Assembly: GCA_001936135.1 (NCBI GenBank)
Contig: CP012818.1
Coordinates: 744,001 to 808,000, forward strand
Source: Saccharomycopsis fibuligera x Saccharomycopsis cf. fibuligera
Taxonomy: Eukaryota; Ascomycota; Saccharomycetes; Ascoideales; Saccharomycopsidaceae
DNA: 64,000 nt
Reading direction: 5' to 3'
Shown: piece after piece, positions 27,739-38,846 of the stretch
How positions within the stretch are numbered: the first letter of the stretch is position 1
How the letters are laid out: every line of letters starts with the position of its first letter
The notes under the pieces: generated by a model
Seen by the model: the letters and a program-made list of their open reading frames with translations, nothing else
Database searches by the model: none
Told to the model about the DNA's origin: nothing
Made by a program: the position numbers and the translations under genes

Positions 27739-30700
27739 TTAACTCTCCGAGATATAAAATTTATCAGGCACCAAAAGAATGTATCTTTCCATAGCGGCTC
27801 TAAATCTTGATTTGTATTGTTTTGGTGTAACCACAGTTGGTCGCTTTCCCCCTCCACCAACCAATCCTTTTTCTTTAACCCAGCTTTCCAATTTTTTGTC
27901 CCAAGTAAAAGTTCTAATATAGTCAATAATACCAGCCACTAACTCATTTTTTTCTGTATCAATGCCAATTACCAATGAATAATCCATAACATTCATCTTA
28001 CTAAGAAACAAAGTATCATTCCACAATGATGCTCTTAAAAGTTTCTTACTATGCAATCTGACAAATAATGGCGATTCGTAAATATAATCAACCATATTTT
28101 CATCCAAAAGAACTTCATTTTCCTTACCTGTTTGCTCAACGTGTCTGTTTCGCATTGACCCTTTTAAGTCAAAAATCCGCAAATTTTTCCTATCGTAGAA
28201 AAGGTTTTCCATTATGATTACATTCATTTTAAGGTTTTTACCACTATTTGGGTTTTTGATCACAATTTGGTAAAACCCAAAAATCTTCGATATGACACTA
28301 GGCAAATCATGAAAAAGAGCTTGAGCCATAAATTCAAAGTAACTGGGAGCCATTCGAACAAATGAATTTAATTCTGAGTCCGAAAGCTGCTTGATTACTA
28401 GCCTATTATCCAAAGTTTTCAAAAACGCCGATCCACTTTTACCACCCAGAGAATCCCATTTAATGCACCTTGATAAACTTTGAATAAAATTGGATCCACA
28501 ATATTCTCTTAATGCTTCAAATTGCTCAACAAAAAAAACTTTACATGAAAGCACGGCTGGTTCATCAATGATTTTGAATTTCAAATGAATGGCAGTTTTT
28601 CGTAACATTGCCAGTTCCAATACCATATCATGAGTTTTGCTTCCTGAAGTTTGATTCTCAGGATTTTCCATCCCACAGGTGCCTAATGTGTCAATAAGTT
28701 CTTTCCTTTTTTCCTTTATTTTTTGTTGGTGATCCTTGGAGCTCAATGCAAAGGCAATTAGTGAACTTGGTTCGTCCTCTCTGATAATAACGTCAGAGTC
28801 TACAGAAACATGCTCTGTTTCTTTCAATGGATAGTCCAATGGCTTCCAAAGTACTGATCTATCTGCCCAGAATTTTTTCAAAGTTTGAAGAAGTGAATTT
28901 TCTTGTTGTGGTATTTCGTTCTCCTTTTTTTCTTTTTCCGTTGAGCTTCTATCATAATTACTAGGCTCCTTCTTGTTCTCGGTTCCATTAGTATTGGGCT
29001 TTTTGTCTTCAGCAAAAGGTTTTTTTTGATTAACATTAGTGCCATCCAGATCATCAAGCGCTCCAGCCACACTTTGAACTTGTTCGCTAACATCTGGTTT
29101 CATTATGTTACCATCACTTGAAGTGATACTTGCATACTCTGCTGAATTATTTGCTACCTTTGAAGTACTTAATAAATTTTGTTTATGAATAGAGTTGATG
29201 GTGTCCTCGTTAGCACTGCCAAGTCTCAACTTTTCCGCTACTTTCTCATCGCCTTCGTCTTGAACAGCATCCTCAACGTCTTGGTAAATTTCAACAATGG
29301 GTTGCGCCGTCATCAATGGATTAGCACGATACCTGTTCGCAATTTTCCTTCTTTCTTTTTCTCTATGCAAAACAAACTCTTCGTTTACTTTGGCATATTG
29401 ATCATAATAATCTTTGAGCTGAGATACTTTGGAATTAAATGGCTTCTTAGACACTATCCTACCTGAAGGACTGTCTGATGACAAGTTAGCGCGACTTCGT
29501 AATTCGTTTTCCAATAGGTTGCTTGTATTTAGCATCGGAATTCGGGTTGGAGGATATGATGACAAGGATTTTTTCAATACCTCTGCATTCGAATTATACT
29601 TTGCCTCCATCTTAGATACTTCCTCGAGGACTTTGGAGTATCTGTAACCTGCGGGTTTGCTGTTGCTGCTTATATTAGGGGTAGCCTCAGTCCGTTTTAT
29701 TTCGTCTGCTGTACGGTTCGCAAGTCGTAAAATCATATTATTGTTACCATTATCTTTGTTCTGCGATGTTCTAGCATTCGCTTGTCTAAAATTATCCAAA
29801 TGCGGTGAGCTTGAAAGAACGTCACCTAAAGCCTCTCCATACAGTTGCCGTTCACTATCATCCACTTTTACTAAGTCATTATTCTCACTGATATCTACGG
29901 GTGTATCTTCTTCAGGTCTATCTTCTTCAGGTCTATCTTCTTTAGGTGTATCTTCTTCGCTTACCACCTTGTCTGCATTTTCAGTTGAAAACTGCTCAAC
30001 TTTCTTCTCATCAATGTTTTCATCGCAACTACTAGCGCCATCATTGGTTGTTTCAAAACTATTTCTTTGGGCGTAATTCGACTTTCCATGGTCTGCATCT
30101 TTCTTAGCCTCTTCTTCTTTTCCACCATCAATGCTATTATCATCATGCTTTTTATCCTTGAAAAAGTTCATTAATTGCAAGGCGGTGATACTGGAAATTT
30201 CATTTTCTGTGGGCAAAAAGTTTTCTTCAAATTGATTAAATTCGTTATCCCACGAAACACTTATGTTTTGTAGTTCTTTGATAATAATATTAAGCGGCAA
30301 ATATTCCATCGGCAACGTTTCGTCATATATGTCTTTTGCTCTTAGTAAAATCTGCTCATGAGTTGCTTTGGCTAGTTCAATTAATTCTTCAATTTTCTCT
30401 TTTCCAGAGTCAACTTTTTCTTGATTGGTACTATCAATTTTCACTCCTTCAAGTCTATTTAGAATCCCTTTAAAAAGGTTATTGGTCTTTGTGACAACAT
30501 TATTATAGACGTCCTGTTTAATATTCACGTCTACTTCTGGCTTCCAATAAACTTTATCACCCGGCACTATCAACTCCAATAAATCAATCTGATTATAATC
30601 GACTTTAACCGCAAGATCATGTAATCCAAAATATTTAATTCTGTCCCTGAAACTATGTTCGCATTCTTCGAACGATACATTAAGAGGGATACTCAAAAAG

Positions 30701-33135
30701 CATAGCTCTAAGAACTTTCCAAAGGACATTTTCCAAGTAGCATCACTCATAGGGATGACTGGTGTTGTATGCCCGCATACTTTGCAAGTACTCCATAGTA
30801 ATATAACATGCTGTAGTCCCGGAATTCGGCAAGGAAGTTGCTCTAAAGAAACAATAAGTCTTCCATCACCATGCACATAACTTCTATAATGATCTATCAA
30901 TTTTGAGCCACATCCTTCGTGACATCCATGATTTGAGGTATAAATGAGCTGTTCAATATATTGTCCGAACGTGATATCAGTATAGTCCAAATAATATTCA
31001 ATTTGTAAGATTTTTGGGAACAAGCAATAACTTTGATTCTTCACGTTAGTGGTTGAATATAAGAAAAATATACTTTGATGGAAGGAAACTTCAAGTAATG
31101 CAGGAATATGGCCATAAAAAGCTTCCCATTGCCTAGAAAACGTCTTGAAGTTGTTTTTCAAAAGCTTGCTTTTCTTGTGTATAATGAATGAGACAATCTT
31201 TATTATATCAGTTTCTTCCACTTTGGATAAATCCAAATGCACGCCAAATTCTTTAACAAGTTGTTTGGAAACATCAATATTGACATTGCTGATACTGTAT
31301 TTGGACTGGAAATCATTATATAAACCATCGTAGTGCCGTGCCTTTGTGAGTAAATATGGCAATGGTATCTTAACAGTTGGAGAAATTGTAAAAATCTTGG
31401 CATTAAACTTTTTGATAAAATCCATATAATAGCCCTCAGTAACACCAAGTTTAAAATCCTCTTGAAGATCTTTTTTCTTGGGCACAGAAACAAAAGCATT
31501 CCTAAAATAATATGTTTCTAACTTTAGATGGAACATCATATACACCATGAACTCCACAATATTTTTAATCTTATTAAGTGTTTCCTCATCATTTCCGCGT
31601 AAAATCAATGTGCATCCAAGAACGCTTTTGCACCCAGTAAAGAACATGAAAGTTTTTTTAGTATTGTGAAATGCAAACGATCTAACTTCGAAAAGTTCAC
31701 ACCGACCCAACTTCGGGTTAGTAGCTAATTTTTCCATTGTCGCCACAATATCAGCTTCGACTAGTCTAGACAATCGTTCAATAACTTGCGGTTTCACATT
31801 ATAGGCTACGGAGATATTCGCCTCCGCAAGCAATCGTAACGCATAACCAGAGATACTTGATCCAGATACTAGAACGTCAGGTTTTGGCAGCAACAGAACT
31901 ATTCTTTTAACAAGCTTGTTCAAAAATTCTTTCTCTTGAGCAATAACTTGATCTATACTCATAAAATTTTGACTGCCTTTGGCATATTCGAGAGGAAACA
32001 TTATGATCGCAACATTTGGATTTTGAATTTTCGATCTCATTGTCTTCAAGGCAACATTCTTCGTAAAAATTAGTCCATTAACACATTCACTGGAGGATGG
32101 CTTTGAACCCAATATTTTCTTGATTTTTACGTATCGCGTTACATCAAAACTGTCGCCATTTTTTGGATCAGGATCTATCAGCTCTATGCTTCTCAAAAGC
32201 AGACTAACTACTCTGTACCACAACCTTTTCAGATCGACATTGAATTGCAATAAAGACTGTTTAAGAAATCTGTTGATATGAAAAAGATTTATTTCGTTCA
32301 ACTCTTTATACATGAACTCTTTTTCGAGAACGCTGTGCTCCAGCGTATCTATAACCATTGGGTTCTGGGTTGAACTTGGCAAAAGATTATCTGATTCATC
32401 CAATTTTCTAAACGAAAGAACTTGAAAAGAGCTAGGCGATGCATTATCCTCAAATACAGTACGTTTGACACTCCTGCTTTTGCGTCGACTTCTCATTCTG
32501 TTCAATGATGCTTGGGCCCTATCGAGAGGCTTGTTGTTGGAAAGTTGGCTTATACTATAACTAGATCTTGAAAGCCTCAAATTTGATTCCCCCATTCTCG
32601 ATAAGTCTGACAAATTGGCCATTGAGTCTGAGTGGAGAGCCGTATAAAGTGTCATTGAAGATTCATCCTCTTCTGAGGACAGTGATAGTATATCAGATTC
32701 ATCAAATACAGATGCAGGTCTATCGGATTTGTGAACATCTTCATTAAAAATAGATCTATTTGCGGTTGACTCGTTTACCAAATCATAATTACTATTGTTA
32801 TTAACCGTGAGGTTACCATCGTTATTGTCCTCGTCTTCGAAGCTTTCATCATGAGCAGAGTCTTCATCACTGGAATCATGATCATATTCAATATGCAAAC
32901 ACGAATTACATATACGTAACTTTCCGTTATACTGAAAGTTTTGACCGGACATCAAAGTAGTGCAATTGCTACAGAATATCTGCCCACAAAGTCTGCAATG
33001 GTGTCTTCTTCTGAATGTCGTAAATGGTTTCCCGCAACTAAAACACTCTTTGGAGCTATTATCCTTCATCCAATAATCTTTGGAGAGTAGCCGGTTGTTC
33101 CTGTTGGGCGTCTGGTTCAGAAATAGCTGATACAT
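27739..33135 (-). CDS. FAB1: Phosphatidylinositol 3-phosphate 5-kinase Fab1
   Basis: This 1798-residue protein has all Fab1/PIKfyve parts. A FYVE finger at about 22-80 shows WMKD, RRHHCRLC and RICNSC and binds PI3P. A chaperonin-like domain (about 340-600) contains NGLIFTKNVALKTM and FTGCKSVLGCTLILRG. The Cys/His-rich CCR region (about 700-880) includes CGHTTPVIPMS. The lipid kinase domain (about 1540-1798) contains LGGKSGSAF, the ATP Lys in LVIKQLS, IFDLKGSMRNR and MDYSLVIGID. The enzyme makes PI(3,5)P2 on the vacuole or late endosome with Vac14 and Fig4. It is shorter than S. cerevisiae Fab1 (2278), chiefly in disordered linkers. A DRPEED repeat lies near 29920. Confidence 0.96.
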   Translation of the reverse strand: MYQLFLNQTPNRNNRLLSKDYWMKDNSSKECFSCGKPFTTFRRRHHCRLCGQIFCSNCTTLMSGQNFQYNGKLRICNSCLHIEYDHDSSDEDSAHDESFEDEDNNDGNLTVNNNSNYDLVNESTANRSIFNEDVHKSDRPASVFDESDILSLSSEEDESSMTLYTALHSDSMANLSDLSRMGESNLRLSRSSYSISQLSNNKPLDRAQASLNRMRSRRKSRSVKRTVFEDNASPSSFQVLSFRKLDESDNLLPSSTQNPMVIDTLEHSVLEKEFMYKELNEINLFHINRFLKQSLLQFNVDLKRLWYRVVSLLLRSIELIDPDPKNGDSFDVTRYVKIKKILGSKPSSSECVNGLIFTKNVALKTMRSKIQNPNVAIIMFPLEYAKGSQNFMSIDQVIAQEKEFLNKLVKRIVLLLPKPDVLVSGSSISGYALRLLAEANISVAYNVKPQVIERLSRLVEADIVATMEKLATNPKLGRCELFEVRSFAFHNTKKTFMFFTGCKSVLGCTLILRGNDEETLNKIKNIVEFMVYMMFHLKLETYYFRNAFVSVPKKKDLQEDFKLGVTEGYYMDFIKKFNAKIFTISPTVKIPLPYLLTKARHYDGLYNDFQSKYSISNVNIDVSKQLVKEFGVHLDLSKVEETDIIKIVSFIIHKKSKLLKNNFKTFSRQWEAFYGHIPALLEVSFHQSIFFLYSTTNVKNQSYCLFPKILQIEYYLDYTDITFGQYIEQLIYTSNHGCHEGCGSKLIDHYRSYVHGDGRLIVSLEQLPCRIPGLQHVILLWSTCKVCGHTTPVIPMSDATWKMSFGKFLELCFLSIPLNVSFEECEHSFRDRIKYFGLHDLAVKVDYNQIDLLELIVPGDKVYWKPEVDVNIKQDVYNNVVTKTNNLFKGILNRLEGVKIDSTNQEKVDSGKEKIEELIELAKATHEQILLRAKDIYDETLPMEYLPLNIIIKELQNISVSWDNEFNQFEENFLPTENEISSITALQLMNFFKDKKHDDNSIDGGKEEEAKKDADHGKSNYAQRNSFETTNDGASSCDENIDEKKVEQFSTENADKVVSEEDTPKEDRPEEDRPEEDTPVDISENNDLVKVDDSERQLYGEALGDVLSSSPHLDNFRQANARTSQNKDNGNNNMILRLANRTADEIKRTEATPNISSNSKPAGYRYSKVLEEVSKMEAKYNSNAEVLKKSLSSYPPTRIPMLNTSNLLENELRSRANLSSDSPSGRIVSKKPFNSKVSQLKDYYDQYAKVNEEFVLHREKERRKIANRYRANPLMTAQPIVEIYQDVEDAVQDEGDEKVAEKLRLGSANEDTINSIHKQNLLSTSKVANNSAEYASITSSDGNIMKPDVSEQVQSVAGALDDLDGTNVNQKKPFAEDKKPNTNGTENKKEPSNYDRSSTEKEKKENEIPQQENSLLQTLKKFWADRSVLWKPLDYPLKETEHVSVDSDVIIREDEPSSLIAFALSSKDHQQKIKEKRKELIDTLGTCGMENPENQTSGSKTHDMVLELAMLRKTAIHLKFKIIDEPAVLSCKVFFVEQFEALREYCGSNFIQSLSRCIKWDSLGGKSGSAFLKTLDNRLVIKQLSDSELNSFVRMAPSYFEFMAQALFHDLPSVISKIFGFYQIVIKNPNSGKNLKMNVIIMENLFYDRKNLRIFDLKGSMRNRHVEQTGKENEVLLDENMVDYIYESPLFVRLHSKKLLRASLWNDTLFLSKMNVMDYSLVIGIDTEKNELVAGIIDYIRTFTWDKKLESWVKEKGLVGGGGKRPTVVTPKQYKSRFRAAMERYILLVPDKFYISES

Positions 33136-33439
33136 GGTTTAAAAATCATTTGGTTTCTATCCATCAAATTGCTTCTCCTGGATATCACTTGTTCATTCAA
33201 CACGCGAAAATAACGCTCTGTTGTCTTTGCTGATAGCGCGCTATAGGTGCTCATCGCATGAATGATTTGACGGTTTACGCTTTCGTTTTTGTTTTTTTTT
33301 TTTTTTTTATTTTTTTTCTGTCTAGATCCGATCGGATGCAATATATATACATACGCATAACGCTCCTCCGCTATAATTTACCAGTAAAGCATTAATTAAT
33401 ATATTACTTTAACTACTATGAAACTTTAGTACCATTGTG
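33136..33439. other. Short intergenic region, MMS1 to FAB1
   Basis: The 304 bp separate two minus-strand genes and hold a poly(T) run of about 15 near 33293-33308, upstream of FAB1. I see no other element. Confidence 0.6.
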
Positions 33440-36400
33440 CTATAACAAAAGTGACTGCACCAAATCTCTAGTTTTAGTATCGCTGCGCATATGGTATTTA
33501 TCAAGATCGAAAAACAATGAGCCTGACTGGCTATCATGAAATTGTTCCACAACGTTGGCATCCCATAAATTTTTGCTTGCAATTCCTTGTTTATTTGTGT
33601 CTTCTCTAAGTGCACTTTTTGTAATTGTGTTTAGTTGGCCTTCAGTAACAAGTAGAACCCCACTTATTTCACCGCCTACACCGCAGACTAAGAATCGATT
33701 ATCTTGGTATAGCGCGGGGTCATTGAACCATATAGGGAACAAACTGCATTTTTTAACCCTTCCAACTGTACCAGTATTTATTTTAAATAAAGGGACCAAC
33801 TTTTGCGAGCTAATCTTGAAACCGGAAACTGTAAAATGTAGCTTATCCGATATTACAACATTTTTCTCAAATCCAACACCATTCAATAGGTATCGAGACA
33901 CTTGATCATAATGAGTATTTACTAACTCATCATTTTCATAAGCAAAGACAGCCACAGACGTGGATTTTGTAGAGACAACAACCATACTTTCTTTTATGTT
34001 AATAGATACGACCAAACTTCCACAAGTAAACTGTTTTTTTGGTGGTTCAATAGTTCCTTTATCCGAACTATATTTGCGGGTATAAATTGAATTTCCGCTA
34101 GAGTAGATTAACACATTATGGCCATGCAACTGTTGTAGAGCGAAAACTGGCCCGCCAGTTTTCCAAGTATAAAGATTAACTACTTTTATGAAATCTCGTT
34201 CATTTTTCTCACGTTTTAGTTCAATAACATGTACCAGACCTTCCATGCCACCATATTGGCAACCTACAACCACATTTTTGTATACTGACTTCTTATTGCT
34301 TTTTCTGATATCCCACTCTGATATCGATAATAGCCGCTCACTTCGGTTAAAAATCAACTCCTTGTTGTGCTTTGAAACTTCTTTTCCTTTCACTTTTTTG
34401 AAATTTTTAGAGTCAAAAAAAGATAAACGGTTGCCGTTTCCAAGATCATTAGATATCAAGCAAAAAGTATGCAAGTGAGAGATATATTTGAATTTGTTTG
34501 GAGTGAACCCAAGGCTAAATGTTCTTGGACAGCCACTCGATATCTCTGAAAAATTTGACATACAAAACCCATCTTCTCTTAGTATGCCAAATTTTCTAGA
34601 ATTGTTCAATTGCAAAGATTCGATAGCAAACACGCTTTTCTCACTGGTTATGCCATCGAAAAACACTGGTTGTGGCTGCGAACTAAGCAATTTAGAGTTC
34701 AAACGCCATAAATGTTTAGACAACATGAAAATGTGCCTTTTATCTTCGGATATCTCAAATGTAATTGGAAGAGTACCTAAATTTAAACCGTTAGTGTCCC
34801 ATATGATGAAATTCTGACAATCAAATTGGAGACGAAAAATTCTGTAGCTACCCAGTTTGTCCGAGGCATACACCCACAAGTCATCATTATTGTCACTGAA
34901 AGCTAAGACATCGTGGATTCCTGTCTCAAAAAATGCTGCTAAAGGGATTTCTTGAAAAAAGGTCAAAGTTTTTATCAAAGTTTCAAACTTGTAGAATACA
35001 AGACGACCTGTGGTGCTTCCCAAGACTATAAACATGTTGCCAGCAAACTCAAAGAGCTTTATGACAGTTGGCTCAAAATTTAACAGTATTTGTGCTAAAT
35101 CATGAATCATTTTGTCAGGTGTGGATTTCACTTGAGCTGCATCAATGTATTTATAGAAAAGCTCAAAAATACTTGAATGTTCACTGAAGGCAACATAACT
35201 CACATAATTTTCGCAAATGTCTGCCAATAAAATCTCATAACTACTCTGCTTCAGCTTGAAATTGTTTTGAATATTGCAAACACGTATCTGGTCATTAGTG
35301 ACTTGAACTATAGCATCTGCACCCTTTAGTAGTTTTGCACTGATAGTAGAACTTTTGGTTACTATACCGGTAGAAAAAGGCACCTCTAACATCTCATCTG
35401 TATCTTCCAAGTAGGAGTAAACTTTGGTCTCTAAACCAGCATTTGCCAAAAAATAGTAATTATGCCGTAATTCTGTAGTCGAGAAATGAATCGCAAAAAA
35501 GTTTGTAATCCTTCTGAAACTTGCGTGGATCTTCGACTGTGATGCTCTTATTCCTATTCTCATATGCGTTATTGCGCCAGCCTTTCCCTCGCCAGAGCAA
35601 AGCCATAATTCTTGCGAAGAGTGTCCAGATTTGTGCTTGGAACCATTTATGCACTCAAAATCAAGCAAGGGAGCCCAATTATCATATTTGTCTAGTATTT
35701 CTAGTACTTCAAATTCTCTGTATCCTCCAGTCTGCGTTTGCAGAAATTTGACTCTTTGAGCAAAACCAGTAGACTTTTCTGATCCAAAAGCAAATATAAA
35801 TTCTGCTTCGTCAAAGCTTTCTCCTAAATCAATACGCTCCAAAGTAAAGACAGAAACGAAATGCTTCACCTTAACAAGAGGAATTATATCAATTCTCTCG
35901 TTACCGATTATGGATACAATAAATATCACTCCTTCAGTAGAAGATATCAATACTTCAGCATACCCTTCACCATCCGCGGGAGTATGGATTAGTGGCCTTT
36001 TAGGTTGATAGTATGCGAGAGGGAACGAACCGGTATATCTATGTCTCAAGAAGTTTGTACCTCCAGAATGAATTTGATGAGCAGTTATCACAACCAACAG
36101 TTTTTCACTAACACACAAAACACTCTGCATGGTAGGCAATGGAACAACAAAGCAAGGAATTTCAAACTTGTTGACCAAGGGCAAAGTGGCTCGTGATATA
36201 ACGTTGGTACCGTTGTTTCTCAACCATTCAAATGTTCGTGCTTGGAGTCTCTGTTCATCAGATAGCACGAGTGCAAACGAGCAGAAAGCGTTGTTGTCCA
36301 ACAGCTGGTTCGCGCTATCCAAGAGACAAGAATGTATTATAATGCCATCGACTTTAATATTCTGTGGTTTTTGGAAATAGGTGCCATGCATGGTATTAGA

Positions 36401-37069
36401 ACATTCAAAGATTGCCATGTAATTATTGTAAGCGCTAACAGTAAAGTAAAAACCGGACTTGTGGCATGCAACTATATGGCCAAGCCTATCAGTGATTACA
36501 TCCACTTTGGGATCAAAAATTTTGTTCCATTGATAAAGCACCGGTTTAAATACTCTGTTGATATAGACTAGTCTCAATAGAAGCAAGTAGCCCGTAGATA
36601 AGCTTATTATAATGTTGTCTTCGTTTGGGTAATGTTTACCTTCATGTACGATAGATATTCCCGGAAGTAACGCGGCAGACCTTATAGGTGCTGGTAGAGG
36701 AAACACGTTGCTATTTATTAGGAGTGACTTGTTACGGACTAGTACTCTGGCCGTACACAATTGCGGGATATATGATGTTGTGTTGTTGTGTTCACTGCTT
36801 ATCTGTTTATCCTGCTCGGCGAATAACTCGTCGAGAGTATCTGCCGTACCAAACAGGTCAGATGCAAATTCGTCGCTTAGTTTGAATTCTTCTTTGACGG
36901 TATCACTTAAAGTTGAGAAGTCGGAGTTGTACTCTCGCTCATAGTTATTGGTGTTCTTGTTTACAGATACTTTGACATCAAAAATATAGTTGATGATGGG
37001 AGAATGCACCAATGTTCTTTTGGCGGCCGCATCATAGCATACCGGGCCATCATCATCGCCACCGGCCAT
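33440..37069 (-). CDS. MMS1: Mms1-type beta-propeller protein (CPSF160/DDB1 superfamily)
   Basis: This 1209-residue protein has the layout of DDB1-like triple propellers. Strings such as SGYLLLLRL, QIHSGGTNF near a SFP, NWAPLLDF and LWLCSGEGKAG fit the Mms1 branch better than Cft1 or Rse1, as far as I can compare from memory. In yeast, Mms1 links the cullin Rtt101 to Mms22 and acts at stalled forks and in histone H3 ubiquitination. The frame extends 27 codons further up to 37150, but that part is a Lys run encoded by a T-rich tract, so I take ATG at 37069 (MAGGDDDG). Cft1 or Rse1 remain possible. Confidence 0.72.
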   Translation of the reverse strand: MAGGDDDGPVCYDAAAKRTLVHSPIINYIFDVKVSVNKNTNNYEREYNSDFSTLSDTVKEEFKLSDEFASDLFGTADTLDELFAEQDKQISSEHNNTTSYIPQLCTARVLVRNKSLLINSNVFPLPAPIRSAALLPGISIVHEGKHYPNEDNIIISLSTGYLLLLRLVYINRVFKPVLYQWNKIFDPKVDVITDRLGHIVACHKSGFYFTVSAYNNYMAIFECSNTMHGTYFQKPQNIKVDGIIIHSCLLDSANQLLDNNAFCSFALVLSDEQRLQARTFEWLRNNGTNVISRATLPLVNKFEIPCFVVPLPTMQSVLCVSEKLLVVITAHQIHSGGTNFLRHRYTGSFPLAYYQPKRPLIHTPADGEGYAEVLISSTEGVIFIVSIIGNERIDIIPLVKVKHFVSVFTLERIDLGESFDEAEFIFAFGSEKSTGFAQRVKFLQTQTGGYREFEVLEILDKYDNWAPLLDFECINGSKHKSGHSSQELWLCSGEGKAGAITHMRIGIRASQSKIHASFRRITNFFAIHFSTTELRHNYYFLANAGLETKVYSYLEDTDEMLEVPFSTGIVTKSSTISAKLLKGADAIVQVTNDQIRVCNIQNNFKLKQSSYEILLADICENYVSYVAFSEHSSIFELFYKYIDAAQVKSTPDKMIHDLAQILLNFEPTVIKLFEFAGNMFIVLGSTTGRLVFYKFETLIKTLTFFQEIPLAAFFETGIHDVLAFSDNNDDLWVYASDKLGSYRIFRLQFDCQNFIIWDTNGLNLGTLPITFEISEDKRHIFMLSKHLWRLNSKLLSSQPQPVFFDGITSEKSVFAIESLQLNNSRKFGILREDGFCMSNFSEISSGCPRTFSLGFTPNKFKYISHLHTFCLISNDLGNGNRLSFFDSKNFKKVKGKEVSKHNKELIFNRSERLLSISEWDIRKSNKKSVYKNVVVGCQYGGMEGLVHVIELKREKNERDFIKVVNLYTWKTGGPVFALQQLHGHNVLIYSSGNSIYTRKYSSDKGTIEPPKKQFTCGSLVVSINIKESMVVVSTKSTSVAVFAYENDELVNTHYDQVSRYLLNGVGFEKNVVISDKLHFTVSGFKISSQKLVPLFKINTGTVGRVKKCSLFPIWFNDPALYQDNRFLVCGVGGEISGVLLVTEGQLNTITKSALREDTNKQGIASKNLWDANVVEQFHDSQSGSLFFDLDKYHMRSDTKTRDLVQSLLL

Positions 37070-38846
37070 TCCTTTTTTTTTTTTTTTTTTTTTTGTCTTT
37101 TCACTGCAGTTTAATTTCCTTTTCCTTTTCTTTTTCCTTATCCTCTTCAATTAGGCTTGGTACTGACACTGCAATAGGGTCAATTCCTTACGGACCTATG
37201 TAAGAATCACCTTTTGCTGTTGATGACCGATCATCGTATCGTTCAGTATTCAAGACCAGCGCCAGATGGGCTGCTAATTGTATCCGGTATGTGGGAATAT
37301 ACATGTATATATGTATACTTATGCATTTGGAAGCGCCTCTCACGCAACAAGTTACTTATTATTCAAATATTTCATAATCAACCTTGGCACCTGACCATCA
37401 GCGCCACTAAATGCATTTCGTAATACCTTGCATAAATACGAGAGCAGCCTTACATCTTTACATCCTGGCACATTTACACCCTTACACCAAATAATTAAAA
37501 TAGCCCTACAACGTCTCATGCTTAACTCATGTGATTATATCTTCACCGCAGTCACTGACTTCACACAGAAAAAATAAAGCAAGCGAGAAACCAAAAAAAA
37601 AAAAAAAAAAAAAAACCAAAATGAATAAAAAACAGAGAAAAAAATAATACATAATAGAAAATAACAAAAACCCACACAATTGGCACTGTATCACATGCTC
37701 TCCTCATTTACAGTGTGCACTTAACTGTCAAATCTGTCAACTAGTGTGTTTGAGATACTGCTGTTCAACGCTTCGATCAAGGGTAGCACAGCGGCCAATA
37801 ATGGCGTGTTATATGGAGTTGAAATTGCTTTGCACTGCCAATGTTGTCTTTTTTCGGACAACTGTTGTGGTTGCTTGGCTCTTTTGGCTCAATAAGGAGC
37901 TTCGGCAGAAGAGTTTCACAAATATTGAGATTTTCTACTGACATGCATGAAACCATCTTCGCTGTCTTGAACGATACAAGCACGCGCTCATTGTGGCTTT
38001 TACAAAAGAAAAATCTGGACTATAAAATATCAAAATTTGTAAATCTAGATACATCCGTAATATTTAAACAAAGTATTCAATCGCTTCTATTGTTAGATCG
38101 TCTTTTTGGCCGAAATAGCTTCTACTCTAGAAGACAGTGATATCCTAAAACCAATAAAATTACTGTAGATCTTACTCCAAGAACAGCGCAAAGCTTTCCA
38201 AATGACCCACCGCAACTTCGATGTTAATTTCCCACCATTACTGTCGCTATTTTCTCATCATCCATGTTCTCCGTGACTCAGTGCAAACTAGACTTTTGGT
38301 ACTTCTTTTTTTTTTCTCTTGAAAAAAAAAAAAAAAAAAAAAAAAAATTTTTCTTGCATGCACTTTCTCCGTTTTCTTCTTTTTTTCAATTTTTCAATTT
38401 TCTTTCCCTCTATTCTTCCCGAATATAGATCCCATCCATCCTAATCAAGTAACTTTACCTAATCTCTGTGAAAAGTGAGTTCCATTATATTTGCCTATAC
38501 GTCTGGCCTTCCCTCAGTAGCAGTAATATTAATACATTGTTAGGTTCTTATCTTTTGTGAAAAAGTACAAGCTTATTAAGCATTTGGCCTTCAAGACTGT
38601 TTATACTACTTTTTCATTGTTCCCTTGCGCTTTCTACTATCTGACTGGAATTTTCATTATTTTCAAGTCAATGCCAAAAAGCTTTTCAGCTGGAGATAAA
38701 AACGCTCCGAAATACTAAACTGTTGCCTTAGAGATCTCTTGCATTTTATTTTGCTGTCTAGAGTCTCTTTGTTTTTTGAGTCAATAGAACAATTACCATA
38801 AAATTTGAAAGAATCAGCACTTTGGTTCTTTTTTTCTTATACAAAC
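37070..38846. other. Divergent intergenic region, MMS1 to GDS1
   Basis: The 1.8 kb hold three long homopolymers: T at about 37073-37094, A at about 37592-37613 and A at 38322-38347. Small frames around 37744-38140 resemble nothing known. CT-rich stretches before 38846 look like the GDS1 promoter and leader. Confidence 0.6.

Noticed and set aside
37070-37150. N-terminal extension of the MMS1 gene with a Lys run
   Set aside because: The residues come from a poly(T) tract and T-rich flank; the ATG at 37069 starts the sequence of normal composition.
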